Assembly (NCBI GenBank): GCA_013115135.1
Contig: JABANP010000198.1
Coordinates: 25,349 to 89,348 of the forward strand
Source: Perkinsus olseni
Taxonomy: Eukaryota; Perkinsozoa; Perkinsida; Perkinsidae
Reading direction: 5' to 3'
Length of the DNA stretch: 64,000 bases
Position numbers and translations under genes: made by a program
The notes under the pieces: model-generated
What the model was told of the DNA's origin: nothing
Databases searched by the model: none
What the model saw: the letters and a program-made list of their open reading frames with translations, nothing else
In this document: positions 22,096-32,515 of the stretch, piece after piece
How positions within the stretch are numbered: the first letter of the stretch is position 1
Layout: each line of letters begins with the position of its first letter

Positions 22096-23641
22096 ATGCG
22101 AACTCTCTTCGTCATCGCTCTTAAGTTCATACTCGCTGTGCATACCGTTGGAGCCTTAGAGGCGTGGAAATCGACGAAGGCGTTCCTAAAAACTAAAAAG
22201 AGCAAAATTTGGAAGTCGATTAGAGTAAGATACGGTTTAAGGTCGCATCATGCGAAGTTCTGTACCACCGATGGTAGGGGACTCGGAGCAAGACTCGGGG
22301 CGAACTCGAAGGTCCTGAGGGAGAAGGCACTCAGCTCCAGCCGCTGGAGGAGAAGACAGCTGCTCCCGTCATCCCATCAAGGATGGTGGTAGGAGCGGCA
22401 AGTGTCACGACTTGGTGGCACCGTCTATTTTTCCTAGGGCTTCTGCGCTCTCGCTTACACCTGCCCGCTGGGCTCTGAGAACCGGGACTTGGTAGGCCGT
22501 GAACGATCCGGCTCCGTGGCAGGGTGTGCTTCAGGGGGGCATCGTCGCTTATGCTAAGGAACTTGCTTACGGCGAAGGCGCGTCTCCGGTTGAATACGCT
22601 CTGGACTACCTCTACTTCTGGGATAGCGTGTAAGAGCATGGGCACGGCCTCGCTAGAAGCTTTCTAGAGGGGCGCGTGAAGTGTTGCTAGTAGCGCTTCT
22701 AAACTCGGTTTACGAGAGTCGGAGCGCTGACCGCCCGAACGTCTGTACATGATGTTTGTGAATTTCCCCTGATTCTGGGATGACGAGTTAGGAAGATAAG
22801 AGGCTCTCCGATCGGTGCATCCCTCAGGCAACACAGCAAAGACATGAGCCGCGTGAATGTGCTTCTTGACCTCTCTGATATCATACCGCATGGGCAAGCT
22901 AAGATTCCAAAAGATACGTGCCATGAACAAATGAAAAATTGGGCTGCGAAGGGGCTGCAGCGGGTTCAGCAGGAGGGGAGCAAGCCGGCTTCCGAGTACC
23001 TAGAAAACGGGCGAGCTTCACCGCCGAAACCGACTGAACTTATTGAGCACTTCGCTTCGCTAGAGCAGGAGGCCGCGAAGGGCTATTACGAGGGGAAAAC
23101 AGCCGCGGGGTTCCTTTGGGGCTTCGTGCATGATGAGTTGAACGAACAGAGAAAGGAAGGCGAGCTCTTCCTGTGTCCAGCCGTCACTGCAGTAGGACCG
23201 TATTCTGGGAAGTCTCTAGGAAACCTATCTGCCTTCAGAATGTTGGAAGCGACAGCGTGACGATCACTCTTGGAGCGAAGGGATCGGGAGAGTTGAAAAT
23301 ACACGAAATAGAGATCATCGGGTCCAGGTGAGGAAGACGAATGGCGCTTCTCCAGCAGGCAACCCTCGGACTGAGAGGCGACAGCTTTTCTTGTATTCAG
23401 GGTGTGGAAGTGGGGCGACGTGCATGGCAACAACGTGGATATGCTCCACAGGATTGAAGGGAGCGCTACTCGCGTGAAGGGACCTCGAGGCGTGGAGACT
23501 TGCGAGAAACAACTACTCGAGTACGGAAAGGCGGTCAGGAAGCAGAAGAAGCCAGCTGAGAAAGATGATGTTGATGAGCGGGAGAGGCAGTTGCAGGAGA
23601 CTGTCAAGTTGATTTATGATACTCTGATCGATGGCATATAG
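22096..23641 (+). CDS. Secreted protein of unknown function, ~8 exons
   Basis: I can follow exons 22096-22224, 22278-22388, 22438-22491, 22523-about 22630, a probable small exon near 22669-22735, about 22829-23191, 23239-23327 and 23401-23641, with agreeing phases for most joins. The first exon encodes a signal peptide (MRTLFVIALKFILAVHTVGA) followed by a Lys/Trp-rich start. Later exons read GFCALAYTCPLGSENRDL, then a well-folded-looking stretch (GGIVAYAKELAYGEGASPVEY), GYYEGKTAAGFLWGFVHDEL, and a charged helical C-terminus ending TLIDGI. Introns are tiny: 53, 49, 31 and 47 nt. No domain recognised. The exon between 22630 and 22829 is the weakest link, so two adjacent genes remain possible. 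Confidence 0.7.
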
Positions 23642-23899
23642 ATGTTGCTGTACGTGAATGTCCTCATGTTGGTGTAATGGTAGATGTGACGCAGTAGTTG
23701 CGTGCAGTGGTCACCCTGATGCGATGGCTTCAGGCAAACTTCGCCTCCCTTCCCGGTTACCGAGCTTGAGGCGATCGTGGACGTCCCTCACCCCTGGTTG
23801 TGACGCACAAATCACAACTCAGGTGACCTAAGCTCTCTTCAACGCTGCTGGGTTGACGCGCGTCCACTTTACCGAGAGTAGCTAGCGCGTAGCCCAATT

Positions 23900-24245
23900 A
23901 GCTGTGGCAAGCTAAAAATACGCTTCTCGCCAGCTATATGGAAACAATTGCACTCTAGTGACGATATAGTGGCGCCTATAGTATGCGCTATGTAACAGCT
24001 ACAGCCTGGTTCGGTACTACTCAGCTGTTAGTTCACTGCTACTACGTATCATTAGTATCAGACAGCCGTCTGACTTCACTATGCGCCTTGCACTCGCGTG
24101 CATGAGTATACGTGCTACACTAAGCTCAGTTTGGCTCAGTAAGCTGTAAATTACACTATTGCTTAGCTCCCATCCAGGCTAATTTTACCTCTCTTTGAGC
24201 CCCGTCTCAAATAGCCACACTGTACTGAGTTTTAGGGCACAATAG
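23900..24245 (-). repeat. R1-related fragment, reverse orientation
   Basis: 24195-24235 is the reverse complement of the R1 head (GAGCCCCGTCTCAAATAGCC, then ACACTGTACTGAGTT). Upstream bases include CTGCTACTACGTA and other short matches to the body of R1. More degraded than the copies at 29.3 and 48.0 kb. Confidence 0.5.
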
Positions 24246-24456
24246 TGACGAACGTACGACTGGGCTGCTCGACCAAGCTCCTAAGGTTCATCACGGCTCT
24301 AAGGGGAAACGAAAACGCCTCTCTAGACGAGAGGGTTCGAGTAGCGGCTATTCAGTAGCCACCTAGCACTCAGTTGTACTGCGTACTCTTCCTCATTCCT
24401 GTTGAGAGAGACTGAGTGGGGCTGCCGACGACTATCCTTCACAGGTTATCATTAAT

Positions 24457-24639
24457 ATGGCTAAGACCAACCTCTTCCTCATCACCATTATCTGGTTTGC
24501 CCTGCTATCTGGTCCCCCGCAGTGCGATGCCCAACTCCGTGGCTTGGGGAAGCTCGTCTGCCCCCATTTCTGTGCGCTTTGCCCCCCTCCTCGTAGATGT
24601 GTCTATGATGCTGATATTTTCGATTGCTTATGCCTCTGA
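24457..24639 (+). CDS. Small secreted Cys-rich protein, family copy 4
   Basis: 60 residues, the shortest copy. Signal MAKTNLFLITIIWFALLSG, then PQCDAQLRGLG and the cysteine module CPHFCALCPPPRRC...CLCL. It ends immediately after the last Cys, lacking the 2-4 residue tail seen elsewhere. First copy on the forward strand. The leader CTTCACAGGTTATCATTAAT directly precedes the ATG, with GACGACTATC upstream, matching copies 3, 7 and 10. Confidence 0.8.
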   Translation: MAKTNLFLITIIWFALLSGPPQCDAQLRGLGKLVCPHFCALCPPPRRCVYDADIFDCLCL

Positions 24640-25496
24640 TTGATTCACTGTGGCGCTGTGCACCCGGGCGGGGGGCTGCCAATTTTTTAGCCAGGCGTCG
24701 CATACTATCCATGCTGGTCAGTTTTGTTCGATTCTCTCATCAAACGGTTCTCGCGCATGAGCAAGCTTTAGTGGGGCAGGCAATGCCTGCCAGGCATCAG
24801 GCATCATTCTAGTAGCAGTGCTGATTCGGGTTCAGGATAAGTTAATCACGCTTAGCCCTAAAATGCGACTAGCCGGGCGTCACCGACGAATGCACTTGGT
24901 CGAAGTAGCGATAGCATTCATTGTCTATGGGGGGCTCTGCAGAGGAGGTATCTTTCCTACGCATCATCAACATGAGAGAACCTAAGATTCGCTTCGACTG
25001 TGTACAGTGTATAGCCCCATGCGTGCTTATTCAATGATGTTGTTGGGAATATTTTGTTGGTTATTCAATGACGTGTGCGTGTGTACCGAGATAGACTCTC
25101 CTCAGGGTTCATAGTGGGAGTTCACAGCGCAGAACGGGAAAAGCTAGTTCCAGATCGAAATCAAGTGCCTGCCTCTAGTCTGCTCGATCGCCTAAAGTGT
25201 CACCAGAGCCGGTGAAAAGTCGCGCCACTCGCTGGCATCAGTGTAATCGGGCAGCCCTCCTCGGAAGTCTCAAGACTGTCCGCTGTGTTCGAACTTATGG
25301 CTCATACCGTCGATACTACTGTATCGTAGGGATGCTTTCAATCAATGCGAAAGTCGGTGAGCAGTAGGCAACATGCCGCGGAAATGATCCGTGCTGCATT
25401 CAGGTGTACACGAACACTGTCACACTGAGCGGCCCTAGTGTTGCGAGGAAACGCTCGGGGCTGCTGGCCGCCGCCCCTTCCGAATTATCTTATATA

Positions 25497-25626
25497 TGCT
25501 TCGAGCCTACCTCTCTCTGATCACCATCATACTCTACATTACCGTTTTAGTGCAGTTCAGAATGCAAGTGCCTCCCCCACGCGGGGTACGCGTGTCGTCC
25601 TATGAAGGCGTACGAGCACATAGCTA
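25497..25626 (+). pseudogene. Relic of the secreted Cys-rich family
   Basis: A frame beginning ATGCTTCGAGCCTACCTCTC encodes MLRAYLSLITIILYI, clearly the family signal peptide. It then runs into unrelated sequence without the PQCDA step or the six cysteines, and stops at TAA. The conserved GTTATCATTAAT leader is missing. The decay looks like loss of the second half by rearrangement. Confidence 0.6.
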
Positions 25627-26177
25627 AATCTTCGCTTGCTAGCTGATCAACACGAGATGGTCTGCTCTGAATCAGAGCCTTTGGTCTCGAGCCTGGGCGA
25701 CATAAAAATCATTCGAGTGCGAGAATTTCCAACAGTCAGTACTGTCGGTGAGACAGAGGCAGAGACAATGCTCGAAGCTGGTGGTGTGAGAGAAAGAAGG
25801 GGGACCCTTCGAGGTGACTGGGCAGCACAGCGACGCGGCGCAGAGGCTGCCGTGGACTGAAACAACGACTACACGACAATCTGGGTGAATGATTGAGGCC
25901 CTCAATTCGAGGGAGTTATCGACGATATGATAGCTCCAACCGGCAGCTATACTGGCACAACTCTGAAAAGACGCTGCACGCGCGATGATATCCGTGCATA
26001 GGACGCCATTACTATATAGTAAGTCGGTATGAGGCATTCAACCTGAAGCGGAACGGTAAGGTACGAGCGCGGAGAGCATCGACCACAGCGGCCAAAAAAT
26101 CCTCCCTGTCACGATGGGAGTGACCACCAACTCAGACCATCAGGAAGTGACAAGAAACTCTACAACACACCATGTCA

Positions 26178-26780
26178 CTAGTCGAGCATATCTATCGTCT
26201 CCTTCTTCACCGCCGAGGCCCCGCGCTGGGCGGCAATCCGAGAGCTTCGACGAGTCTTCGACCCGGAGGCCTCGGTTTTCACTACCACCACTTCCGCTTC
26301 AGCTGGCGAGGACTTTCTGCTGGTCGCATTGCTCTTGGTTCTGCCGCTGGCTGCTGCTGACTTAGCCGCCACTCTCTTGGACTTGTCAGTCTTGGCGACC
26401 TTGGCGGCGGTGGTCTGGCTTCCTGTGGACTCCAGTGTCCTTTTGGGAGCAACGGACAAGTCGATCGCAGCCATCTCCTGAGTGTCTTGTGAAGGGCTGG
26501 GCGGGCTCGTGCTGACATAGATGTTGATGGTGGGCAACTTCATGGTCCCCACCACCGCCCGACGAGCCAGCTCCACAGCATCCTTCCAGGAATCTCTGTG
26601 GAAGAGGCATCTGTCGCCAACATCATCGACATAGGTGAAGTCCAGCTTCGCTTCGCCGCCCAACTCGGGCCACTGATCGGCCACAATCCCGACTAGCTTA
26701 GCGTGAGTATCGACAGAGTCCGGCAGCAGGCGTCGGGTCTTCTGGTTCCGGAAGTGGAACTTAAGGGCGACTTCGACCAT
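26178..26780 (-). CDS. PB1-domain protein with basic nuclear-type tail
   Basis: 200 residues, one exon. Residues 1-70 fit a PB1 fold: a basic first strand (VALKFHFRNQKTRRLL) and the acidic OPCA-type cluster FTYVDDVGDRCLF followed by a helix (SWKDAVELARRAV). PB1 domains mediate heterotypic protein dimerisation in signalling and autophagy adaptors. The rest is low complexity, rich in Lys, Ser and Ala, with KRTLES, KSKRVAAK and RRSSRIAAQRG, suggesting nuclear localisation. The start ATG at 26780 gives the complete first strand. The forward strand across the same region is open only in short frames. The partner and process are unknown. Confidence 0.8.
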   Translation of the reverse strand: MVEVALKFHFRNQKTRRLLPDSVDTHAKLVGIVADQWPELGGEAKLDFTYVDDVGDRCLFHRDSWKDAVELARRAVVGTMKLPTINIYVSTSPPSPSQDTQEMAAIDLSVAPKRTLESTGSQTTAAKVAKTDKSKRVAAKSAAASGRTKSNATSRKSSPAEAEVVVVKTEASGSKTRRSSRIAAQRGASAVKKETIDMLD

Positions 26781-27704
26781 GTGGGACTCCCTTCACTCAA
26801 CTACCATGCGACAGCTATTGCCCCGAGAAGCGAAAACATAGAAGTTCGGGCGTTCAGTCCCAGGATGGTTGTCGTCCGCGTCTCGATGTTCTCACTGGCT
26901 CTCTCTCGTGAACTGCTCCGTGCGATAGAGCTTCACTGTTGTCCGGAGCAATTGTGCTGATCACGCGGAAGTGAGTGCTTCAATGTCCTGATGAGCTACA
27001 TCTTACAATCCACCCGGGAGCGTTGTCTGGCGTTCGAAAGCCGACCGCGATCACAGTGCAATCCTAGTCTGCTTTTGAACAGCCTCGCTAGCTGAGGTCC
27101 ACGTAGTGAAAAGATATCATCAGAAGTCCAGTACCCTATGCGATGGAGCCTGTTAACTTTCACAACAGTAGCTTCAACAGTTGGAGCGTCCCCAAAAACA
27201 GCATTAATGGCCTATTGCTACCGAACTCGCGTGGGGCCGTTCCAACAGGTGTTCTCTCACGTCCACCAGTTCGTCAGCCGGTGGTGTGTCTCTCGAGTAG
27301 ATCATTGTCATGAACTCGGTGGTGATGCACTCCGCAAGCCAGGCACTATCCGGCAAAAAGTCGCTCTCAATCATGGAGTACCTTATAGGAGTGTCGCTGA
27401 GTGGGTGTATTTCCCCTTATCATTCGAAGTTTGCGTACTCTCTCGACTTTCGCAGCTGTTCACCGCTGTTCACGGCTGTTTTCATTTTTTGCCGCTGGAG
27501 GGAGAAGCCTGCCTTCATCCCTCTACTACGAAACTCTTAGAACTCACTTGCATGTGCATATTCACTGCGGTTTCAGCTTCGCAGTAGCTTCGACCCATTA
27601 TCCACTCGTAGAAAACAACAGCTTAGTTTAAGTATACAAAATAATGAGCACGACATGAAGCAGGGTTAGGAGAGAGCGATAAAGCTCTCCACGTTGACGA
27701 TAAG

Positions 27705-28280
27705 CTACGGGTTCTGTGGACGATGCTGCCGAAGTACAGCAGACGCAGACCGCAGAAAGAGGCGCACGCCAAAATCTTCCGTCAAGGGAGGGATGTCTTG
27801 CCCCGTTATTTCTTCTAGAGTATCCAGCTCGTCAATCAACTGCGATATAACTATCACGCATTTCTCTGTGTCGTCTGGGTCCGTGCCGTACTCGAGGCTG
27901 TTGATGCACTCATCAGGGGTGTCGAGCAGTCCCGCTGCTTCGAGCTTCTTACCAAATTTTTCGCAACTCTCAGATCTCCAACGCAAACGAACAGTGTGAA
28001 CATTGAGGTTGCTCACGAAGGGGTACTCTCGGACGTAATAGGGCAACACGACTTGTATGACCCCAAAGTCGAGCCCTTGGAAAAGTATATGGACCTCATC
28101 CACGCCACTCGAGTTTGTGAATCTTACAGCCACGCTTTGATTCTGCGACCTTACAGCGAAAACTCGACCGGAGAGAGAGGGAGAGTCGGCGTCGTTCCTT
28201 GGTTGCAACAATGGCTGGCCGCTTGACGGCAGCACCCCCAGGAGCAGTGGCAGGGCAACGATGCTGATGGTGGCAGCCAT
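27705..28280 (-). CDS. Secreted hypothetical protein
   Basis: 191 residues, single exon, start ATG at 28280. The N-terminus MAATISIVALPLLLGVLPSSG is a good signal peptide with cleavage near 20-22. The mature part has alternating beta-like strands (VFAVRSQNQSVAVRF, VHILFQGLDFGVIQVVL), two Asn-linked glycosylation-type sites (NQS, NSS), and three cysteines. It ends in a charged region with DPDDTEKC and an Arg-rich C-terminus. I recognise no family. It lies in the accessory part of the window with the Cys-rich family, so an extracellular role is plausible. Confidence 0.75.
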   Translation of the reverse strand: MAATISIVALPLLLGVLPSSGQPLLQPRNDADSPSLSGRVFAVRSQNQSVAVRFTNSSGVDEVHILFQGLDFGVIQVVLPYYVREYPFVSNLNVHTVRLRWRSESCEKFGKKLEAAGLLDTPDECINSLEYGTDPDDTEKCVIVISQLIDELDTLEEITGQDIPPLTEDFGVRLFLRSASAVLRQHRPQNP

Positions 28281-28299
28281 TCACAGAGGACAGAATTCT

Positions 28300-29230
28300 T
28301 CAGGAAAATGGGGATGTGCTCTGTGGTGCCTTAAGATGAACCGTTTATAGACTCGTACAACGAAGAGCTGCAAGCCAGGCGATACCGCATCATGCGTTTG
28401 CCATCAAGCCGAGACGGGACATCGAATCGCACGGGAATTCCGTATGTCGAGCGATGCAGGCCGGTCACGGGTCCGCCGCCACCGCTGGCTCTGAGAGCGT
28501 AGGGCGGCACCGGCGAGCTCGGAGGGGAAAGACCTTCTGTACGAAATCGGGACGACGATTCGACAATACGTAGCCTAAGGCAACTGCTAGCATTAGCTTA
28601 TACAAGAGCAACGCGACCGGCCACTACACTGAGACCACTGGTCTGAGCCTCTCAGACCCGTACATGGTTCAAGTTAGCAGCGAGCACGCTCGAGAGTAGC
28701 ATGGTCCCTTCTGTGGCCTTCTTTTCGTAGTGGAATTGCGCTTGCTCTGTGCCAGTATTCGCTCCCGAGTCAAATGCTGATCTCGCCGCAGACTATCCTC
28801 AACGTCTGCTTGTGCAAGTATTTCCAATGGCGAGCCAAAGCAACTGCAACAATGGTGTGAAGAAAGAGCTTCTCGGTTCCTTACACAAGATATTGTGTTT
28901 CCCTAGTTAAAACGGCGTTTGCGTCAAACTTACACACACCAGATGGTGATCGAGCGTCGCTCGACGAGCGAACTCACACCGGCGCACACAGTATGGACGT
29001 CGCCCGAAAAGGGCTTGTTGGTGTTGTTTCTCATGGAGAACGGGAAGTCAAGATACGTCGAAAGGTTTATCATAAGTTCTCCTCGGGGGTATTAAGTATT
29101 GGCTGTGCACGTCTGCACAAGAGGATCAGCGCATAAGAGTAACAGCGGCACACCTCTCGAGTCTTCGTGTCCCCGCGTCACGACGCTTTGTGGGTGCATC
29201 ATGCAGTAAAGAGGGTATGCTCTACTGCTA
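28300..29230. other. No gene seen
   Basis: I see no supported gene or RNA in this stretch. Confidence 0.5.
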
Positions 29231-29269
29231 CATAGACCTCTAGCGCTATGATGCTCCGTGCGCACCTGC

Positions 29270-29500
29270 ACTATAACTCAGTACAGTGTGGCTATTTGAG
29301 ACGGGGCTCAAAGAAAGGTGAAACCAGACTCGGGAGGAGTTCGGGAAAACTGATCTAGTTGTTGGATTAATGGTGAACGTATGTTCCATAGCATGACGAG
29401 GAACGCACGTGTTTGCTGGGACGAACGTACGTACCACGAGCAAAGGCGCACAAAGAGCAAGGTAGGTACGTAGCAGCAATGAAGGTAGTTGTCACTATAG
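29270..29500 (+). repeat. Dispersed repeat R1, best copy
   Basis: Starts CTATAACTCAGTACAGTGTG, then GCTATTTGAGACGGGGCTCA, and runs through GTGAACGTATG, ACGAGGAACGCACGTGTTTG, GCACAAAGAGC and ends near GTAGTTGTCACTATAGTG. It aligns along its length with 47985-48190 (forward) and 21175-21365 (reverse). No ORF of note. Confidence 0.75.
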
Positions 29501-29712
29501 TGCACACCATATCGCCTCAGCTGACAAGCCCCTGCGCTGCGTGATCGAGATGATAGCTATGCACTCGCGTATGACCGACGGCCACTCCACCCAGGCCTTG
29601 CTCCTCATGTTGCATTCGGTTGTAGAATACAATCCTACTTCCATGCTCACTCTCCTAGTCTTGTGAGGGACTGTGTACAGCCGATGGCTGTCCCTTACAG
29701 ATTATCATTAAT

Positions 29713-29907
29713 ATGGTTCAGACCCACCTCTCCCTAATGGCTATCATCTGCTTCGCCGTGCTATCTCGCACCGCGCAGTGCGATGGCCACCTGCGTGCTC
29801 TAGCTGGTCCATATAGTTGTCCTACGAGCTACTGCAGCGGCCCATGCCCCTTGGGTCAATATTGCCAGCTTCAATGGTACGGTGAATGTCACTGCGTTGA
29901 CCTCTAG
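29713..29907 (+). CDS. Small secreted Cys-rich protein, family copy 5
   Basis: 64 residues. Signal MVQTHLSLMAIICFAVLSR, then TAQCDGHLRALAG and the mature module SCPTSYCSGPCPLGQYCQLQW...ECHCVDL: C-x4-C-x3-C-x5-C-x7-C-x-C. Belongs to the MVQ/GHLRAL subgroup with copy 6, which it matches at all but about 9 residues. The leader CTTACAGATTATCATTAAT precedes the ATG. Confidence 0.85.
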   Translation: MVQTHLSLMAIICFAVLSRTAQCDGHLRALAGPYSCPTSYCSGPCPLGQYCQLQWYGECHCVDL

Positions 29908-30405
29908 CCGTAACTTGTCACAAGGTCGGAAGACTGAACGCGCGCGCATCAGCGTGGATTCTCCTAAATCCCTCATTCTAGGCTTAGGAATCGAATAAAA
30001 CACCGCAAACATACCGTCACCAATATTAACAGCCGATCGTGTTGTAGCTGATTTGTTGAATAAAGCTGATACCCGACGGACCCTCATTTTTAAATCACCG
30101 TGGCATTGAGTTCTGCAGTAGGGCGAGCTCCCAAGCATCGTAAGGGACACTGTGTGTCCCTGTGGACTCTTGCCACTGTCAAGCACTTGGATTGTTGATA
30201 GCGTTCACTTGCCAGCACAGTTCGAGCTGTGTGGCGTCCAGAATCAGTCGAGGTCTCAACAGCAGCGGTGGTCCGCGTCAACATTGACTGAATATCTCGT
30301 CAACGCTTCCATTTCAAGCCAAGGGAGAGTCCCCGCACAGCCGCGACGGCCCCCTACTGACAACTAAACACCGTCAAGTTCCAGACAGAACGTTCGACAG
30401 TATGT

Positions 30406-31672
30406 TCAAGCCTTTCTGGCCTTCTTGCTGCATCGCTCACACTGACACTCAAAGCCATAAGCAGCAAGTTGCTTCTGCCTTTCCTCGGTGGACTCCTCCT
30501 CGACGTCACAATAGCTGATCGTCAGCTCTACACCAGCAGCGATCGCAGCCGACTCTGATACGTTCGCCACCAACGTCACTCCATCACCGGAGAACTCTGT
30601 CTCTAGGTTGGGTCGGCAAGAGTGGTTCACACAAGCTAGAAGGGGGAAGACCGCCCAGCCTCGGTAGTGCGGACACAACGTCCGACTGTCAACGACAACA
30701 CCCTCGCCCAAATCCACTTGGACAAAATCGTCGCCGTCGTCCTCGTCGTCTGCAGCCTCGGGCTTGGCCTTCTGCACGAGAGCCCGTAAAGTGGTGAGGT
30801 CGGCGTCCGTCTGGGAGATGGCCAGAAGATACTCCGTCAGAGGGTTCGGGTAGGTGACCATGATGGCGTTGCGACAGAGCTTGCCCACCAGGCCGTTCAG
30901 TCCTTTGAAAGTGCCCAACTTCTTCGTCTCGTCGTCCGCCTTGTCCACTAACCCTGCCATCGCCTTCGAGCCCTTCTCGAGCGTATTTTTGCAGTCCTCG
31001 ATGAAGGTCGCAGCTTCTTTCTCGTCTTCAGGTATATCGACACACTCCCAGTAGCTCTGGTCACCACCACACAATCTCCTCACACCTTCCCTCAGCCCAT
31101 CATCAGCACCGGAGAATCCTAGGATGACCTTTGCCGCCAACAAAAGATACTCCATATCGCCCTCCTTCGCCACCTGCCGGACCCTGCTACCAGCCCTCGC
31201 TCTCCCATAACGGACGATGTACATTTTCAAACCCACCACGGCAATGTTGGGAACAGAAAAACAGCACCTCTCCGTCGGCTTGCCAAAGACACGGCGTCTC
31301 ATCAGTCAGCCTAGCTGCCTCCCCGGGGACTTTCGGTAGCTCCGGAATGAAGAGAAGCTCGTGGATCATCTCCTCATCGCCGTCGTTGAAGACCTTCGCC
31401 ATCTCACTGCTGCTCACCATGCCCAGCCCATACTTCAACTGCAGCTGCAGCGACCCCAAAAACCGGCCGCAAGTCTCACAGACGCAGAGAGGGCGATCGA
31501 AGGCCCGTACCAAGGCACCGAGGAGGGGTCGTTCGGCCCAGAGTGTTTCACCGGCCTCTAGGGGCTCTGTGGCGTACAGGCCCATGCCGCGATCATCGCT
31601 GTGCTCAGCCTTAACGTGAAGGTCCTCGCTTCCGATGCTCGTGATGAGGTCAGTGTAATAGGAGTTTGACAT
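30406..31672 (-). CDS. SMYD-like SET-domain lysine methyltransferase
   Basis: 405 residues in two exons, 31672-31223 and 31173-30406, joined across a 49-nt intron (phase 0). The split SET domain begins DDRGMGLYATEPLEAGE (N-terminal SET motif) and resumes with CVNHSCRPN (the NHSCxPN cofactor/catalytic core) and LTISYCDVEEE. The post-SET RQKQL..YGFECQCERC has the zinc-binding cysteines. Between the SET halves are CETCGRF and FFCSQHC, a reduced MYND-type zinc cluster with fewer Cys/His than a standard MYND. Expected activity is S-adenosylmethionine-dependent methylation of lysine in histone or non-histone protein. I start at the ATG at 31672; the frame runs two codons further without a Met. Confidence 0.9.
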
Positions 31673-31679
31673 AAACACG

Positions 31680-32510
31680 GACCTTCAAGACTAATCCCGA
31701 TACTCGCGAACGCCTTTTCAACAGGCTAAACTGATCCCCTACAGAAAGGTACGTCGGTGGAGCTAGTCTAACTGAGCCGCACTCTCAGCGTTGGACGCAC
31801 ACGCACACTCGCGAACGCAAAAAAGGAGGGAATCATGAAACACGCGGCCATTGATCATACAGAAACACCATCACTCGACTTTTTGCATCCTCTCCACCTC
31901 CGGCGTGCCAGCATGATTGAAGATGCCCGGCCTGAGGAGAGGAGTATCCGAGGTTGACGCGAGGCAGAGGTGCTCACCAGAAGCCTGAGTATCGGAATCT
32001 GGGCTTAGCCTCGGCGGGGAAGAAATCCGATGCCACCAGCTGTCTGAGGGACAACAACACAAGGCAGGAGATGAGACTCCAATCTTCAGTGGGCGTGAAG
32101 GCCTGTGGATGCGGTCACGGTGTAAAGGAGCTGATACGTTCATAATGGTACTGGCACGTAGTTGGAAAAACCATCCCGAGAATTAGTGACATGCTCGGCC
32201 ACTTAGAAAGGCAACTTCCCCTTACCGTCTCTCGTAGTGTTGATGTCTAATTCTGTAACGCCATCTGTGGTCGTAGCGGAAGGTCAACACTCGACGCCGA
32301 TGGACTGTTCGCCTGGGGAAGAAAAACATAACAGCATCGCTCCGCTGAGGAGGTGACCTACCAAGTAGTCTTTTTCTTAGGGGCAGCCAAGTCACGAGTA
32401 TTGAGAAGGATACGACCCAGCGAGAACATCGGCGGGGAGAAGGCTGGGAGCTATCGAGAGGTCCCGGGTTCGACCCCTGCATACAACACAACATTTTTCA
32501 TGAACAAAAC
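31680..32510. other. Intergenic region with a tRNA B-box
   Basis: Between the SET gene and cyclin H. An exact B-box (GGTTCGACCCC, 32467-32477, forward) preceded by GAGAGGTCCC sits 39 nt beyond the cyclin H stop. A reverse frame ending 31871 reads a plausible C-terminus (PGIFNHAGTPEVERMQKVE), but no start or exon chain could be established. Confidence 0.45.
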
Positions 32511-32515
32511 GATTC

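Noticed and set aside
27138..27587. 149-residue forward ORF
   Set aside because: No domain, uneven composition, and better explained as a chance frame; no splice or start context supports it.
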